From: Diplocloster hominis
Lineage (GTDB): Bacteria; Bacillota; Clostridia; Lachnospirales; Lachnospiraceae
Direction of reading: 5' to 3'
Assembly (NCBI RefSeq): GCF_032380655.1
Contig: NZ_JAWDIY010000002.1
Location: 248,001-312,000 of the forward strand
DNA: 64,000 nucleotides
Shown here: in pieces, positions 43,998 through 53,169 of the stretch
Layout: each line of letters opens with the position of its first letter
Position numbering within the stretch: the stretch's first letter is position 1
Made by a program: the position numbers and the translations under genes
The notes under the pieces: model-generated
Databases searched by the model: none
Seen by the model: the letters and a program-made list of their open reading frames with translations, nothing else
What the model was told of the DNA's origin: nothing

Positions 43998-45071
43998 TTG
44001 TCTGAGCAGGTTAGAAAATCAAATTTTGAATTATTGAGAATCGTATCCATACTTGTCATTACCCTTAGTCATATATCATTAACTTACGGAATTGAAAATA
44101 CGAATACTTTTATACGTTATTGCGCACAATTCTTTTTTATCGGTGGAAAATTAGGCGTGAATTGTTATGTGTTAATTACAGGGTATTTTATGTATAACAA
44201 ACGCTTTGACCTGAAGCGTATTTTAAAATTATACTTAATGGTAATTTTTTATACATTTATCTTGTTGATCGTCGGATTTATATTTATACCCGAAACTATA
44301 TCATTCAAAGGTATAATAGAATCTTTATTACCAATTATTACAAACCATTACTGGTTTATTACCAGTTATATAGGACTCATCTGCCTGACACCGTTTATTA
44401 ACAAATTAGTGGCAGTATTGGATAAAAAAGCACATAGTATGCTAATTGTAGTGGGGCTAGTTTTATTAACGATAATTCCTACAATGACAACGTTTACTCC
44501 ATATAACAGCGATTTACTATGGTTTATATTTTTGTATATATTAGCAGCTTTTTTTAGAAAATATGATGGCAAGATAAAGAGAATGTTATCACACGGTTAC
44601 ATTTTTATAATAACAACAGGGATCATGTGGTGCGGTTCCATCATTTTTTCTCTATTGTCCAACTATATTTCCTTCTTTTCAGAAGGTATTAATTTCCTGG
44701 CGGGTCAGTATATACTTACGCAATTAATTAATTCTTGTTCTTTGTTCCTGTGGTTTGAAAAGAAAAAGATTTTTAGCCCGAAGATAAATTTCCTTGCAAA
44801 GTATACGTTGGCTAGTTATCTGATACAATCCAATTACATAATGATTCCACTGAGGATTGGATTATGCAATAACATATTTCAAAATACCAGTATTTATTTA
44901 TATCCAATATTTTCTGTTTTGTTAGCCATTGTTTTATTTGGGGTTGCAGTTGCTATAGATCACGTACGGGAAAGATTAACAGATCCCATAAACAATAAAC
45001 TATATAAGTATGCCAACCACATAGTTGAAAAAATATGCAGCAAAATAGAACCGTTTATTGAGGAAGAATAA
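43998..45071 (+). CDS. membrane acyltransferase (family 3), O-acetylation
   Basis: 357 residues, about ten membrane segments. The N-terminus NFELLRIVSILVITLSHIS and the segment GGKLGVNCYVLITGYFM fit acyltransferase family 3 (OafA-like), with a His in the first segment. Start TTG 43998 with AGAAAGG upstream. It probably adds acetyl groups to the polysaccharide. A second member lies at 47096 on the other strand. Confidence 0.82.
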   Translation: MSEQVRKSNFELLRIVSILVITLSHISLTYGIENTNTFIRYCAQFFFIGGKLGVNCYVLITGYFMYNKRFDLKRILKLYLMVIFYTFILLIVGFIFIPETISFKGIIESLLPIITNHYWFITSYIGLICLTPFINKLVAVLDKKAHSMLIVVGLVLLTIIPTMTTFTPYNSDLLWFIFLYILAAFFRKYDGKIKRMLSHGYIFIITTGIMWCGSIIFSLLSNYISFFSEGINFLAGQYILTQLINSCSLFLWFEKKKIFSPKINFLAKYTLASYLIQSNYIMIPLRIGLCNNIFQNTSIYLYPIFSVLLAIVLFGVAVAIDHVRERLTDPINNKLYKYANHIVEKICSKIEPFIEEE

Positions 45072-45110
45072 ATCATCTTATGGAAAGTTCTTTGGAAATA
45101 GGAAAATACT

Positions 45111-46472
45111 ATGATGCGAATCAATTACTTACTAAAAACTTCGGAAAATAATAAAGCAGTATTAAAAAATATTATAGGAGCCTTTATCGTAAGAGGGGGA
45201 TCGTTGATTGTCTCGCTATTTACGATGCCAGTCTATATTCATTTCTTTGCAAACCAGGAATCATTGGGGATTTGGTATACAATTTTATCCGTATTAAATT
45301 GGGTATTTACTTTCGATTTGGGATTGGGAAACGGACTTAGAAATAAATTACCCCTTTGTATAGCCAATCATGATGAGGCTGGCGGAAAAGCATATATAGC
45401 CGCAACATATGCAGGTACCTTTGGAGTTGTATTCGTATGGGGGATTATCGGTGCTATTTTAATACCGAATGTAAACTGGCATACGGTATTGAACATTAAT
45501 AGCAATACCGTTTCGTCCAAGGGGCTAAGCATGGCTATTACTATTGTCTTTATTGGAATTATGCTACAGTTCTTTTTGAAAATCATTACGTCCATACTTT
45601 ATGCAATTCAAAAATCTGCGCTGGTTAATTTATTATCTCTTGTTATATCTGTTTTTACACTTGTCCTAGTTAGCGTTACTCCCGGCGGAAATGGTGATGA
45701 AAATCTAATCCGCATGTCTGTTATAAATGTTATAGCAGCAATTGTTCCCTATTTAGTAGCTACTTTATTGGTGTTTAGATATAAGCTAAGAAGTTTGATA
45801 CCATCTATCCGGGATGTTACAATACGCTGTGTCAAAGAAGTACTTAACATTGGAGTCGCTATACTGTGGCTTCAGCTCGTATTCATGGTAATATCGAGTA
45901 CGAATGAATTACTGATTACGAAGCTAACGTCGGCCGCCCATGTTGTTGAATTTCAAGCTTATTATAAAATTTTTAATACAGTAAGTTCAGTTTTTGCTTT
46001 GGCATTAACGCCGATCTGGTCTGCTGTGACAAAAGCTGCCGGTGAAAAAAGATATACCTGGATAAAGAAATTAAATCATTTATTACTGCTTGCAAGTGCG
46101 GGTGTTTTGCTACTAGAGTTACTCATTACTCCTTTTATGCAGCCTATCATCGATATTTGGTTAGGTAAAAATTATATAGAAGTGGTTCCGGCTTATGCGG
46201 TTTTATTAGCTGTCTCTTCATCAATCTTTTTTTTGCATAGTGTAAATACAAGCATTGGGAATGGAATGTCTTATTTTAAAGTTCAATTTATATGGATGAC
46301 GATTGCTGCTATTATAGATATCCCGATTGCCATTATCCTGGTGAAGATCTTAAACAGCTGGACAGGTGTTATTTTGGCTAATATTATTGCATTAATGCCA
46401 TTTGAAATTGCAGAAATTATTTATTTTAAAAGGTATATTAACAGACTGATCTCGCACGATAAAAGCGTTTAA
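45111..46472 (+). CDS. Wzx-like polysaccharide flippase (plus-strand cluster)
   Basis: 453 residues, about 12-14 membrane segments, of the MATE/PST superfamily (polysaccharide transport). The N-terminal segment is followed by GGSLIVSLFTMPVYIHFF and GNGLRNKLPL. It moves lipid-linked repeats across the membrane. The last codons (ISHDKSV) lie inside a 31-bp inverted repeat with the IS66 scar, so the C-terminal end may have been reshaped by that insertion. Confidence 0.85.
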   Translation: MMRINYLLKTSENNKAVLKNIIGAFIVRGGSLIVSLFTMPVYIHFFANQESLGIWYTILSVLNWVFTFDLGLGNGLRNKLPLCIANHDEAGGKAYIAATYAGTFGVVFVWGIIGAILIPNVNWHTVLNINSNTVSSKGLSMAITIVFIGIMLQFFLKIITSILYAIQKSALVNLLSLVISVFTLVLVSVTPGGNGDENLIRMSVINVIAAIVPYLVATLLVFRYKLRSLIPSIRDVTIRCVKEVLNIGVAILWLQLVFMVISSTNELLITKLTSAAHVVEFQAYYKIFNTVSSVFALALTPIWSAVTKAAGEKRYTWIKKLNHLLLLASAGVLLLELLITPFMQPIIDIWLGKNYIEVVPAYAVLLAVSSSIFFLHSVNTSIGNGMSYFKVQFIWMTIAAIIDIPIAIILVKILNSWTGVILANIIALMPFEIAEIIYFKRYINRLISHDKSV

Positions 46473-46530
46473 TTATTCCAACCAATTGGGTAAATTTTCG
46501 GAATAATTTAACGCTTTTATCGTGCGAGAT
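46449..46530. repeat. 31-bp inverted repeat joining the wzx end to IS66 remnants
   Basis: Arms at 46449-46479 and 46500-46530 match at 30 of 31 positions, around a 20-nt loop. The left arm contains the wzx stop codon; the right arm is read in the minus direction as the same peptide (ISHDKSV) in the IS remnant. There is no T-run. It may be an inverted duplication made during insertion or deletion of the IS element; it would also hinder read-through between the convergent clusters. Confidence 0.75.
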
Positions 46531-46689
46531 TTCGTCCGGCGGCTTCTTCCACCCACTGTACCAAAGATTTCCGTTAACTGTTCTTCTGATAGTGTATGTA
46601 GATACCATTTGCCTTGCATCAGACATTTTTATCATGCCACTGTTCATGCATTCCTCCAAAATCTTGCCCCAGTGTTCTGCCCGGACCAC
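46531..46689 (-). pseudogene. IS66-type TnpA N-terminal remnant
   Basis: The minus-strand reading starts AEHWGKILEECMNSGM, which resembles the start of IS66 accessory protein TnpA (W..IL..C..SGM.K). It then loses similarity, and runs into the inverted repeat (frame stays open to 46438). The expected TnpA length (about 100 residues) and its downstream tnpB are missing, so it is broken. Confidence 0.5.
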
Positions 46690-46734
46690 AAGCCGATGAT
46701 GCGGCTGTGTTATAATATTACTGTTTTGGTTTTC

Positions 46735-46929
46735 TTATATTTTCCGGTAGAGATTTCGACCAGGGAAGTAACCTTCCAGACAACCGGTATCTGTATCTTC
46801 CATATGTTCCGGGATGACGGATAATAAGTATTCGAAATACTCATATGGTTTTAAGTTATTGGCCTTTGCTGTTTCTGCAAGGCTGTAAATGATAGCGGAA
46901 GATTTCGCTCCGCTGATGGTATCTATCAT
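46735..46929 (-). pseudogene. IS66 transposase (TnpC) C-terminal remnant
   Basis: The peptide IDTISGAKSSAIIYSLAETA, then KANNLKPYEYFEYLLSVIP, is the characteristic end of IS66-family transposases. Only about 60 residues survive; the catalytic part is gone and the last residues are out of pattern. On the minus strand it lies before the TnpA-like fragment, the reverse of the normal tnpA-tnpB-tnpC order, so there were at least two insertions or a rearrangement. The rest of 46473-47095 holds nothing else recognisable. Confidence 0.75.
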
Positions 46930-47095
46930 CTGCCAATTAGTTCATAGTCACACATGGATATCATTCGATCCTTTAAAACCAAATTCTCTTGTAGCAGAGT
47001 GATAAGATCCGGTTCCTATCACCTACTACAAGCAAGTATTTCGCTTTAACAGTATTGTTTTTTGTAAATAGCATCTAATATTCGTATTTGAATAT

Positions 47096-48115
47096 TTACA
47101 AAAGCCAGGCAGATATACGAGGAATCTTCTTAATAAACTTTACTATATATAATTCTAGTACAATCGCAGCTAAAGCTAAACATGGAGCAATCATTACTCC
47201 TAACAATTTCATGTTTATAACCAAAGGATTATATCCAATTTGAGTACATAAAAACATGATAAATTTCCCAAGAAGATTCTCAATGATAACAGACTGCAAA
47301 ATATATAGCGGCATCGTATTTTGCCCAACCTTGACCCAAAAATCGATAAGCACTGAATTTTTGTTACTTAGATATAAATAGCATGCATCAAATACAACCT
47401 TCATAGTTATGCAGCCGGTAATACCAATCATCCCTCGCATGAAGATAATAAATTCTATATTTTCGATTCCACTCAACAAAGATGTTCCCGCATTCCATAC
47501 ATTATATTGCCCAGACCAAAAACACTGCAAAACAATAAAGCCTATCATAGCACATATCATAAGAATTCTTCTTGTTCTGCCCTTGATGAAATCAGATAAA
47601 TCTTTAAGATAATACCCTATCACAAAAAAAGGGAACATATAACCTAAATTGAACGGAATAAGATCGGTCATGTGGAATGCAAGAATAAGTAAAATAGATA
47701 TTAAAATTTGCCAGCGCTTTCTTTTAATGATTCCGCAAAGGATAATCATAATAAAGGAACATCCAATTGCTGACCACAAAAACCATAAAGAAAACAAATT
47801 ACGAATGGATTCAAAAACAGGCCCCCAAATATTGATCAGGATTTCCCACAATATTACCGGAATAGCAAGGTGGCGAACCTTATTAACAAGTTCGTGAGTC
47901 CAACTTCTTTTCTCCATACTACGTGCAAGGAAGAAACCACTCAGCAGCATAAAAAATGGCATATCATATGTTCGGAAAAAGGTCAATAACCACACACTTT
48001 CTCCCATCCCTGCGCGCAAAGCAGTGATCGTATGCCCCCAGATAACCCCGAACATTAGCATTCCTTTGTAAAAATCAATCACTTTATTTCTGCTATACCT
48101 ATTCCCGGTAACCAT
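47096..48115 (-). CDS. membrane acyltransferase (family 3)
   Basis: 339 residues, about ten membrane segments. It begins RNKVIDFYKGMLMFGVIWGH (conserved His in the first segment) and has a TYDMPFFMLLSGFFLARSM segment typical for OafA/WecH-like proteins. It is the last gene of the minus-strand cluster. An O-acetyl or similar group on the second polysaccharide is the likely product. Its stop lies in a short nested hairpin (47063-47100). Confidence 0.85.
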   Translation of the reverse strand: MVTGNRYSRNKVIDFYKGMLMFGVIWGHTITALRAGMGESVWLLTFFRTYDMPFFMLLSGFFLARSMEKRSWTHELVNKVRHLAIPVILWEILINIWGPVFESIRNLFSLWFLWSAIGCSFIMIILCGIIKRKRWQILISILLILAFHMTDLIPFNLGYMFPFFVIGYYLKDLSDFIKGRTRRILMICAMIGFIVLQCFWSGQYNVWNAGTSLLSGIENIEFIIFMRGMIGITGCITMKVVFDACYLYLSNKNSVLIDFWVKVGQNTMPLYILQSVIIENLLGKFIMFLCTQIGYNPLVINMKLLGVMIAPCLALAAIVLELYIVKFIKKIPRISAWLL

Positions 48116-48179
48116 TTATCTTTGCCTCCTTTAAATTGACTAGCGGTTTAAAGTACCTGATCTGGACATATCTAAAACC

Positions 48180-49421
48180 TTAGCATTTTACAGGCTCATT
48201 ATTTTGACTGCAGAATACCTTCGCAATCAGAAAAGGGAAAAATGCAAGATAGTTCCAATCAATTTCATTCATCAGGCCCAAAATGAAAAAGGCTATAATA
48301 CCAATAATTACAATATGATATTTTCGGTCATCAAATTTAGGTAGTGTCATAAAGGAGACTGAGAATAAGATCAAACCAATAATTCCAAAATCAAACAGTT
48401 GCTTCAAAATCAGATTGTATATATTAGTTGTGCCATTTAACCAACTTGACAAACGAACGGATAACCAAATTTGAATCTCACCATATCCAGTAAAGGGTTT
48501 TCTTGCAATATATAATAAGGCCTGTTGCCATATTAATGTTCTGCTATTATATGTCATACTTTTATGCAATACGTTTTCCACAAATGTTTGGATTGTGGGC
48601 ATCGTTGAACCCGTAATAACAAGCAAATAGACAGCTATGATAATAAGATATATCCATCTAAATTTTAAATTAGTAAAAGGGATATTTTTTTCCAGAAGCA
48701 TGAATATTGATATAACAAGTAAAAAGGCTATTGCGATCATACCGCTGGATGAACCGCCCATAAATTCAACTCCATTTTCACCTGTGCTGCAAATAGATAG
48801 GGCGCCTATTATAATCAAAATTTCCTGCATAAATCGGCTCATTATTTTCTTTTTCATGAACAAAAGTATGATAAGTACCGCAAGTATTAGGTAAGTACTT
48901 TGATTATTCTTTGAACCAAGCAGCCAATTCGCTCTTTCTACAGACGACCCCACATTACTTCGAAATATACCATTGGGATATAGAACAATTGTCAAAAAAT
49001 TTGCAACTATGTAAATAACACTCAGCCAATATAAAGATACAAGACCGTTCAACTTATTTGTATGTCGATCATTCACACTGCTATTGATCAGCAACATAAC
49101 CCCTATAACGGGCATTAGCTGCTCATAAAAGAATGTTGTAATCTGACCAGGACTTTTTATGACAACCATGGCAGTAGCCCACATAAAAAATACAAAAAAA
49201 CATTTCATAAATAGGGGCTTAATCTTATATATGCTACGTTTTCGATTTAATAAAAGCAATAAAATTATATAGGCACATCCTCCATATCTTAGCATCGAAG
49301 TAACCATACCTGATATACGATAAAAAATGGGAGGTGCAAAGAATAAAAACCAACCGATCAAAAAGAAAACATCAGTTTTGCGTATATGTATGACAAGACG
49401 AGAACGTAAACGACTACTCAT
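48180..49421 (-). CDS. Wzy/O-antigen-ligase-like polymerase (minus-strand cluster)
   Basis: 413 residues from ATG at 49421, directly after TAAGGAGGAG; a longer frame starts at 49475 without a good site. It has 11 or so membrane segments and one large outside loop near 270-345 that contains ENVLHKSMTYNSRTLIWQQA and GYGEIQIW, as in Wzy_C/O-antigen ligase proteins. It is the second polymerase in the window. Confidence 0.8.
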   Translation of the reverse strand: MSSRLRSRLVIHIRKTDVFFLIGWFLFFAPPIFYRISGMVTSMLRYGGCAYIILLLLLNRKRSIYKIKPLFMKCFFVFFMWATAMVVIKSPGQITTFFYEQLMPVIGVMLLINSSVNDRHTNKLNGLVSLYWLSVIYIVANFLTIVLYPNGIFRSNVGSSVERANWLLGSKNNQSTYLILAVLIILLFMKKKIMSRFMQEILIIIGALSICSTGENGVEFMGGSSSGMIAIAFLLVISIFMLLEKNIPFTNLKFRWIYLIIIAVYLLVITGSTMPTIQTFVENVLHKSMTYNSRTLIWQQALLYIARKPFTGYGEIQIWLSVRLSSWLNGTTNIYNLILKQLFDFGIIGLILFSVSFMTLPKFDDRKYHIVIIGIIAFFILGLMNEIDWNYLAFFPFLIAKVFCSQNNEPVKC

Positions 49422-49493
49422 TGAACTCCTCCTTAAATTAACAATGATAAATAAACACGTATTTCCTATCCTCAAAAGAAGTGATTCACCTTC

Positions 49494-50951
49494 CTACTCT
49501 TTTCCCCTCATCGCAGCCAGTAATCGCATGATTGCCGACCGTTTAACTATTAACACAACGACAAGTATAAGAAGAATTACATATCTTGGTAAAGTATAGG
49601 GATAAAGGAATGTAACACCCACCATCAGGCCCAATAAAAATAGAGAAAATATAAGGATAAATTTTATATCGAACAGGCTATTGCCATTGTTTCCGTATTT
49701 TCGAAATACGTATTTCTGAAATGCGAAATGTCCGGTTGAATATAGAATATAGCAAGCTAACGTAGTATATCCCGCTGCATAATATCCATAAAGTTTAATA
49801 AAGAAATAGTTTAAAATTATATTGATGATTGCTCCCGCACAAGATGCTACAAGTATAAATCCTGTTTTTTCATAATAAAATTCAACGGTACTAAACATTG
49901 GATAAAGAAATTTAAAGAAGACCGCACAAGCGACCGGAGGAATCACCCAAATTGCATCATGATATGCACTTGAGGCAAAGAAATAGATAACCTCTGGCCC
50001 CATCACCATTGCAATTAATGTAAAGCCCCCAACAAGAACAATCAGAAAATTTGATATATTTCTCAGTTTTTCATAGCTCTGGCTTTTCAGTGATTTGTAC
50101 ATGAATGGAGTAAATGTATTTTTGATTGCTGTAGTGACAATAGTCATTATACTGGCAACACTGTAAGCAACACTGTAAATTGCAGCCTCTCCGGACCCAA
50201 TCATATTATTGATCATAATTCGATCCGCTTGATTCAGCACAGTGCTTGATAAATAATGAGGCAAAAGCGGTATATTCAATATCAAGGCATATTTCCAGTA
50301 TTGTTTATTAAAAAAGCTTTTCCCCTTACATAGATTATAAATATAAAAGGCTAAGCCAACGCATACTTGAACGAAAACATAGGAAAGGATACGTGCCTCT
50401 GCCTTATATGATGTATTTATCACCGCAATAACACCTAAAAGAGGGCTGCCTGCAGCAATTACAATAGTCATGATAACGAGGCGCTTATACTTATAATCAT
50501 ACCTTTCGCTAGCGGCCCAAAAATTGTATGCCGGTAAAAACAGCATTTCGGCAAACATAGCATATACGTATAAAGTAGACAAATTCAATATTCTGTTCCA
50601 AAAATCACTGGCTACGGTATAGATAACAAAGAGAATCACAGTCAATATCGTAGTCAACCCTTGCATACTGGAAGTAATTCTGCTTCTGTCATCTTGAAAC
50701 TTTGTCATTGCATTATTATACGCGCCATAAAATATGTTTAACGTCGCAAAGATAGAAATGATATCATACCATGAATTGTATACAGAAAAGACTCCATATT
50801 GTTCCGGCGTTAGCAGACGTGTAAAAATCGGCGTTGAGAAAAGCGAAATACCTCTCTGGATAATGCCACAAACAGTGAACCAGACAGAAGCTTTTACGGG
50901 TGCTGAAATTTTTTCATATTTCGCAAAAATATTTCGTAAAAATCTCATCAT
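49494..50951 (-). CDS. Wzx-type flippase (minus-strand cluster)
   Basis: 485 residues, about 14 membrane segments, of the oligosaccharide flippase family. The first part reads VWFTVCGIIQRGISLFSTPI FTRLLTPEQYG, a common start in this family (RLLTPEQYG). Start ATG 50951 or 50948. Its start overlaps the stop of the upstream kinase-methyltransferase by 4 nt. It differs clearly from the plus-strand flippase and should serve the second polymer. Confidence 0.9.
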   Translation of the reverse strand: MMRFLRNIFAKYEKISAPVKASVWFTVCGIIQRGISLFSTPIFTRLLTPEQYGVFSVYNSWYDIISIFATLNIFYGAYNNAMTKFQDDRSRITSSMQGLTTILTVILFVIYTVASDFWNRILNLSTLYVYAMFAEMLFLPAYNFWAASERYDYKYKRLVIMTIVIAAGSPLLGVIAVINTSYKAEARILSYVFVQVCVGLAFYIYNLCKGKSFFNKQYWKYALILNIPLLPHYLSSTVLNQADRIMINNMIGSGEAAIYSVAYSVASIMTIVTTAIKNTFTPFMYKSLKSQSYEKLRNISNFLIVLVGGFTLIAMVMGPEVIYFFASSAYHDAIWVIPPVACAVFFKFLYPMFSTVEFYYEKTGFILVASCAGAIINIILNYFFIKLYGYYAAGYTTLACYILYSTGHFAFQKYVFRKYGNNGNSLFDIKFILIFSLFLLGLMVGVTFLYPYTLPRYVILLILVVVLIVKRSAIMRLLAAMRGKE

Positions 50952-52456
50952 CCATTCTTCCTTCCGACATACAAAATCCTATAATTTATGCTGGTTTGAC
51001 CGCTTAGCTCTTTTCGAATAACCATATCATAAAAAGATCTAAATATCTTCTCGAACATCTCGATATCTTCTGTTCCATCCTTGCGTAAATACGGATCATA
51101 TTTTAGTGCTTTCTCCCTATTCGGATAGTATGATATTGCAACATACTCATTACTTAACTTACATAATGAGTTAAAAATAGAATCTGCTTTAAACCGCTGA
51201 AATGCCACAATCCTATGTGTTACATCCAAACAAACAGCCATGTCCGCACGAAGCGATTCTATTTTCTCGTCGCTGGCTCCATATAAATAATGAAACACAA
51301 ACGTATTTATTGGAATTTGATCTTTCCTAAATTGGCGGTAAGTAATTCCAGATCCGACATCATCATTTTCTAATGCAATAGCCTTGCATTGAAATCTGTC
51401 ATGAAATTTCCTTACAAGTATTCCGGAAGTCCCACCCACGTCAACTATAGATGTGATCGTTATATTCGCTTTCTCACACTCATCGGCCAATATATCTATA
51501 TCCATATGTGTGGATTCATCTAACTCTTTTTCTTTTTCCACAGTTATGGGAAACAAACAATCGATATATTCCGGAAGGACTTCATAACGTCTAAACATTC
51601 GATATATTATTCTGCTGCATTGCCACGAACTGTGGAACAAATGATATCTCTCATACACATTCAGGGCATGTATATATTCCCTTGCCAAATCGTCATAGAA
51701 CCTGGGGGTTACCCAGATTGCATTATTGGTTTCATCATATAATTGGATATGTCTTAGCAGGCAATTTCCAAGGAAATGGAATAGAAGTCTATAAACCGCA
51801 GTAAATAAAATTTCTCTATCGCATATGGTAGCCTGTCCTTGATCTTCAACGATTGAACCTATGTCTGTAAAGATTGGTCTTCCTTTCTCAAATGATACAT
51901 TATTAATATGACCGTCATGCAGAGTAAACCCCACTCGTTGAGCTATTTGTTTAATCAGACAAATTAAAATTGCAGCATCTCGTATCATTTCTGTATTCCA
52001 TAAACTGGAAACAGAAATATCCACAGATTGATGTTCAAGTATGAGCGGATATTCCTCAGTATAATAATCTGTAATTTGGGTTCTGGGGATTAAATTATGT
52101 TCTCCTAAAATTTGCAGCAAGCCCGTATTCCAAAGTTTTCGAAAAGAGGAGACACTTTCCGGATAAATACCTCTATAAATCTTCCCGTCCTTACCCAGAA
52201 CTTTCCCCATCCTATCCCCGTTATAGCTTAAAATCTTAAACTCATTTAAATATACTGACGGTTCATTCAACTGATGTTTTAAGGTTTTCTGATACTTTAC
52301 TATTTCTTTATATATTGTTTCAACGTAATCATCGTAAAATATATGCTTTTGCAATAGTTCTTTTTTTGTACAAATTAGTCTTTTTGATTTATGAATCTTG
52401 TTCCTTTTTAAAATATGATACAGTCGTTTCATATAGACAATGATACAATCACTCAA
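50948..52456 (-). CDS. kinase-like plus SAM-methyltransferase fusion, WbdD-like in reverse order
   Basis: 502 residues from TTG 52456, after AGGAGG; ATG 52432 is an alternative. Residues about 85-300 look like a protein-kinase/LPS-kinase fold: the catalytic loop is LHDGHINNV (H180, D181, N185/N186) and the metal loop TDIGS (D198). Residues about 330-502 are a class I methyltransferase with the SAM loop SIVDVGGTSG (338-345) and the acidic strand end near ALENDD. WbdD of E. coli O9a, which caps polymannose by phosphate then methyl, has the same two activities but with methyltransferase first. It overlaps the flippase gene by 4 nt, so a chain-capping or sugar-modifying role is plausible. Confidence 0.65.
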   Translation of the reverse strand: MSDCIIVYMKRLYHILKRNKIHKSKRLICTKKELLQKHIFYDDYVETIYKEIVKYQKTLKHQLNEPSVYLNEFKILSYNGDRMGKVLGKDGKIYRGIYPESVSSFRKLWNTGLLQILGEHNLIPRTQITDYYTEEYPLILEHQSVDISVSSLWNTEMIRDAAILICLIKQIAQRVGFTLHDGHINNVSFEKGRPIFTDIGSIVEDQGQATICDREILFTAVYRLLFHFLGNCLLRHIQLYDETNNAIWVTPRFYDDLAREYIHALNVYERYHLFHSSWQCSRIIYRMFRRYEVLPEYIDCLFPITVEKEKELDESTHMDIDILADECEKANITITSIVDVGGTSGILVRKFHDRFQCKAIALENDDVGSGITYRQFRKDQIPINTFVFHYLYGASDEKIESLRADMAVCLDVTHRIVAFQRFKADSIFNSLCKLSNEYVAISYYPNREKALKYDPYLRKDGTEDIEMFEKIFRSFYDMVIRKELSGQTSINYRILYVGRKNG

Positions 52457-52473
52457 AAAAACATCCTCCTAAT

Positions 52474-53154
52474 TTATAATGCAGTGTATCGCCTAAGAAG
52501 TTTTATATCTTCAAAATAAACAGCATGTTTCTCTATCCAATCTTGATCTTTATCCCACCATCTCAGCTGCATAAGGTAAGAAATATCATCGTCATCAAAT
52601 CGATAGCGGATGATTCCAGCAGGAACGCCGCCAACAATGGCATAAGGGCGAACATCTTTCGTCACTACAGCACCTGCCGCTACAATTGCGCCATCACCAA
52701 TTTTGTGCCCACCTATGATCTGAACTCCATCGCCAATCCAGACATCATTTCCTATAATTACCGCCCTATCGGAATCTGAATTGATTTTCAGTTTTTCCTG
52801 AAATTTCTCTTTTTCTATATATGATTTTCCGGATATATTATTCACTGAGTAGAATGCAGGATGCACAGAAACGAAGGTATTACTCGGGTGTGTGACGTCT
52901 ACCACACGCACATTTTTGCCTATACAGCAATATCTCCCGATTTCCGTATGCCTTATAAAGGAGTTTGAGGCAACATAGGAACCAAAACCTAGTTTGGAGC
53001 TTATAAAGGTACATCCCATCGCTAATGAATTTGCACCTTCAAATTCTACCGCAGCATCCATCACCACGCAGCGTCCAATTTTCACACGCTCCTTTAAGAT
53101 TCTTTTTTGTTTTAATGCCTTTATTTTCATTGCTGTTTTAGTATAAACATCCAT
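52474..53154 (-). CDS. CatB-like hexapeptide acetyltransferase
   Basis: 226 residues with a left-handed beta-helix (hexapeptide repeats from about 25 to 185: IGRYCCIGKNVRV, VWIGDGVQIIGGHKIGDGAI, VAAGAVVTKDV). VTHPSNTF contains the catalytic His, and the C-terminal WWD-containing tail (RWWDKDQDW) is typical of xenobiotic/CatB-type acetyltransferases. It probably acetylates a sugar nucleotide or glycan. It lies 17 nt before the kinase-methyltransferase gene. Confidence 0.87.
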   Translation of the reverse strand: MDVYTKTAMKIKALKQKRILKERVKIGRCVVMDAAVEFEGANSLAMGCTFISSKLGFGSYVASNSFIRHTEIGRYCCIGKNVRVVDVTHPSNTFVSVHPAFYSVNNISGKSYIEKEKFQEKLKINSDSDRAVIIGNDVWIGDGVQIIGGHKIGDGAIVAAGAVVTKDVRPYAIVGGVPAGIIRYRFDDDDISYLMQLRWWDKDQDWIEKHAVYFEDIKLLRRYTAL

Positions 53155-53169
53155 ATGTAATCTTTCCCA

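Noticed and set aside
47063..47100. Nested hairpin after the last minus-strand gene as a terminator
   Set aside because: For the minus strand the stem is followed by A residues, not T, so an intrinsic terminator is not supported.
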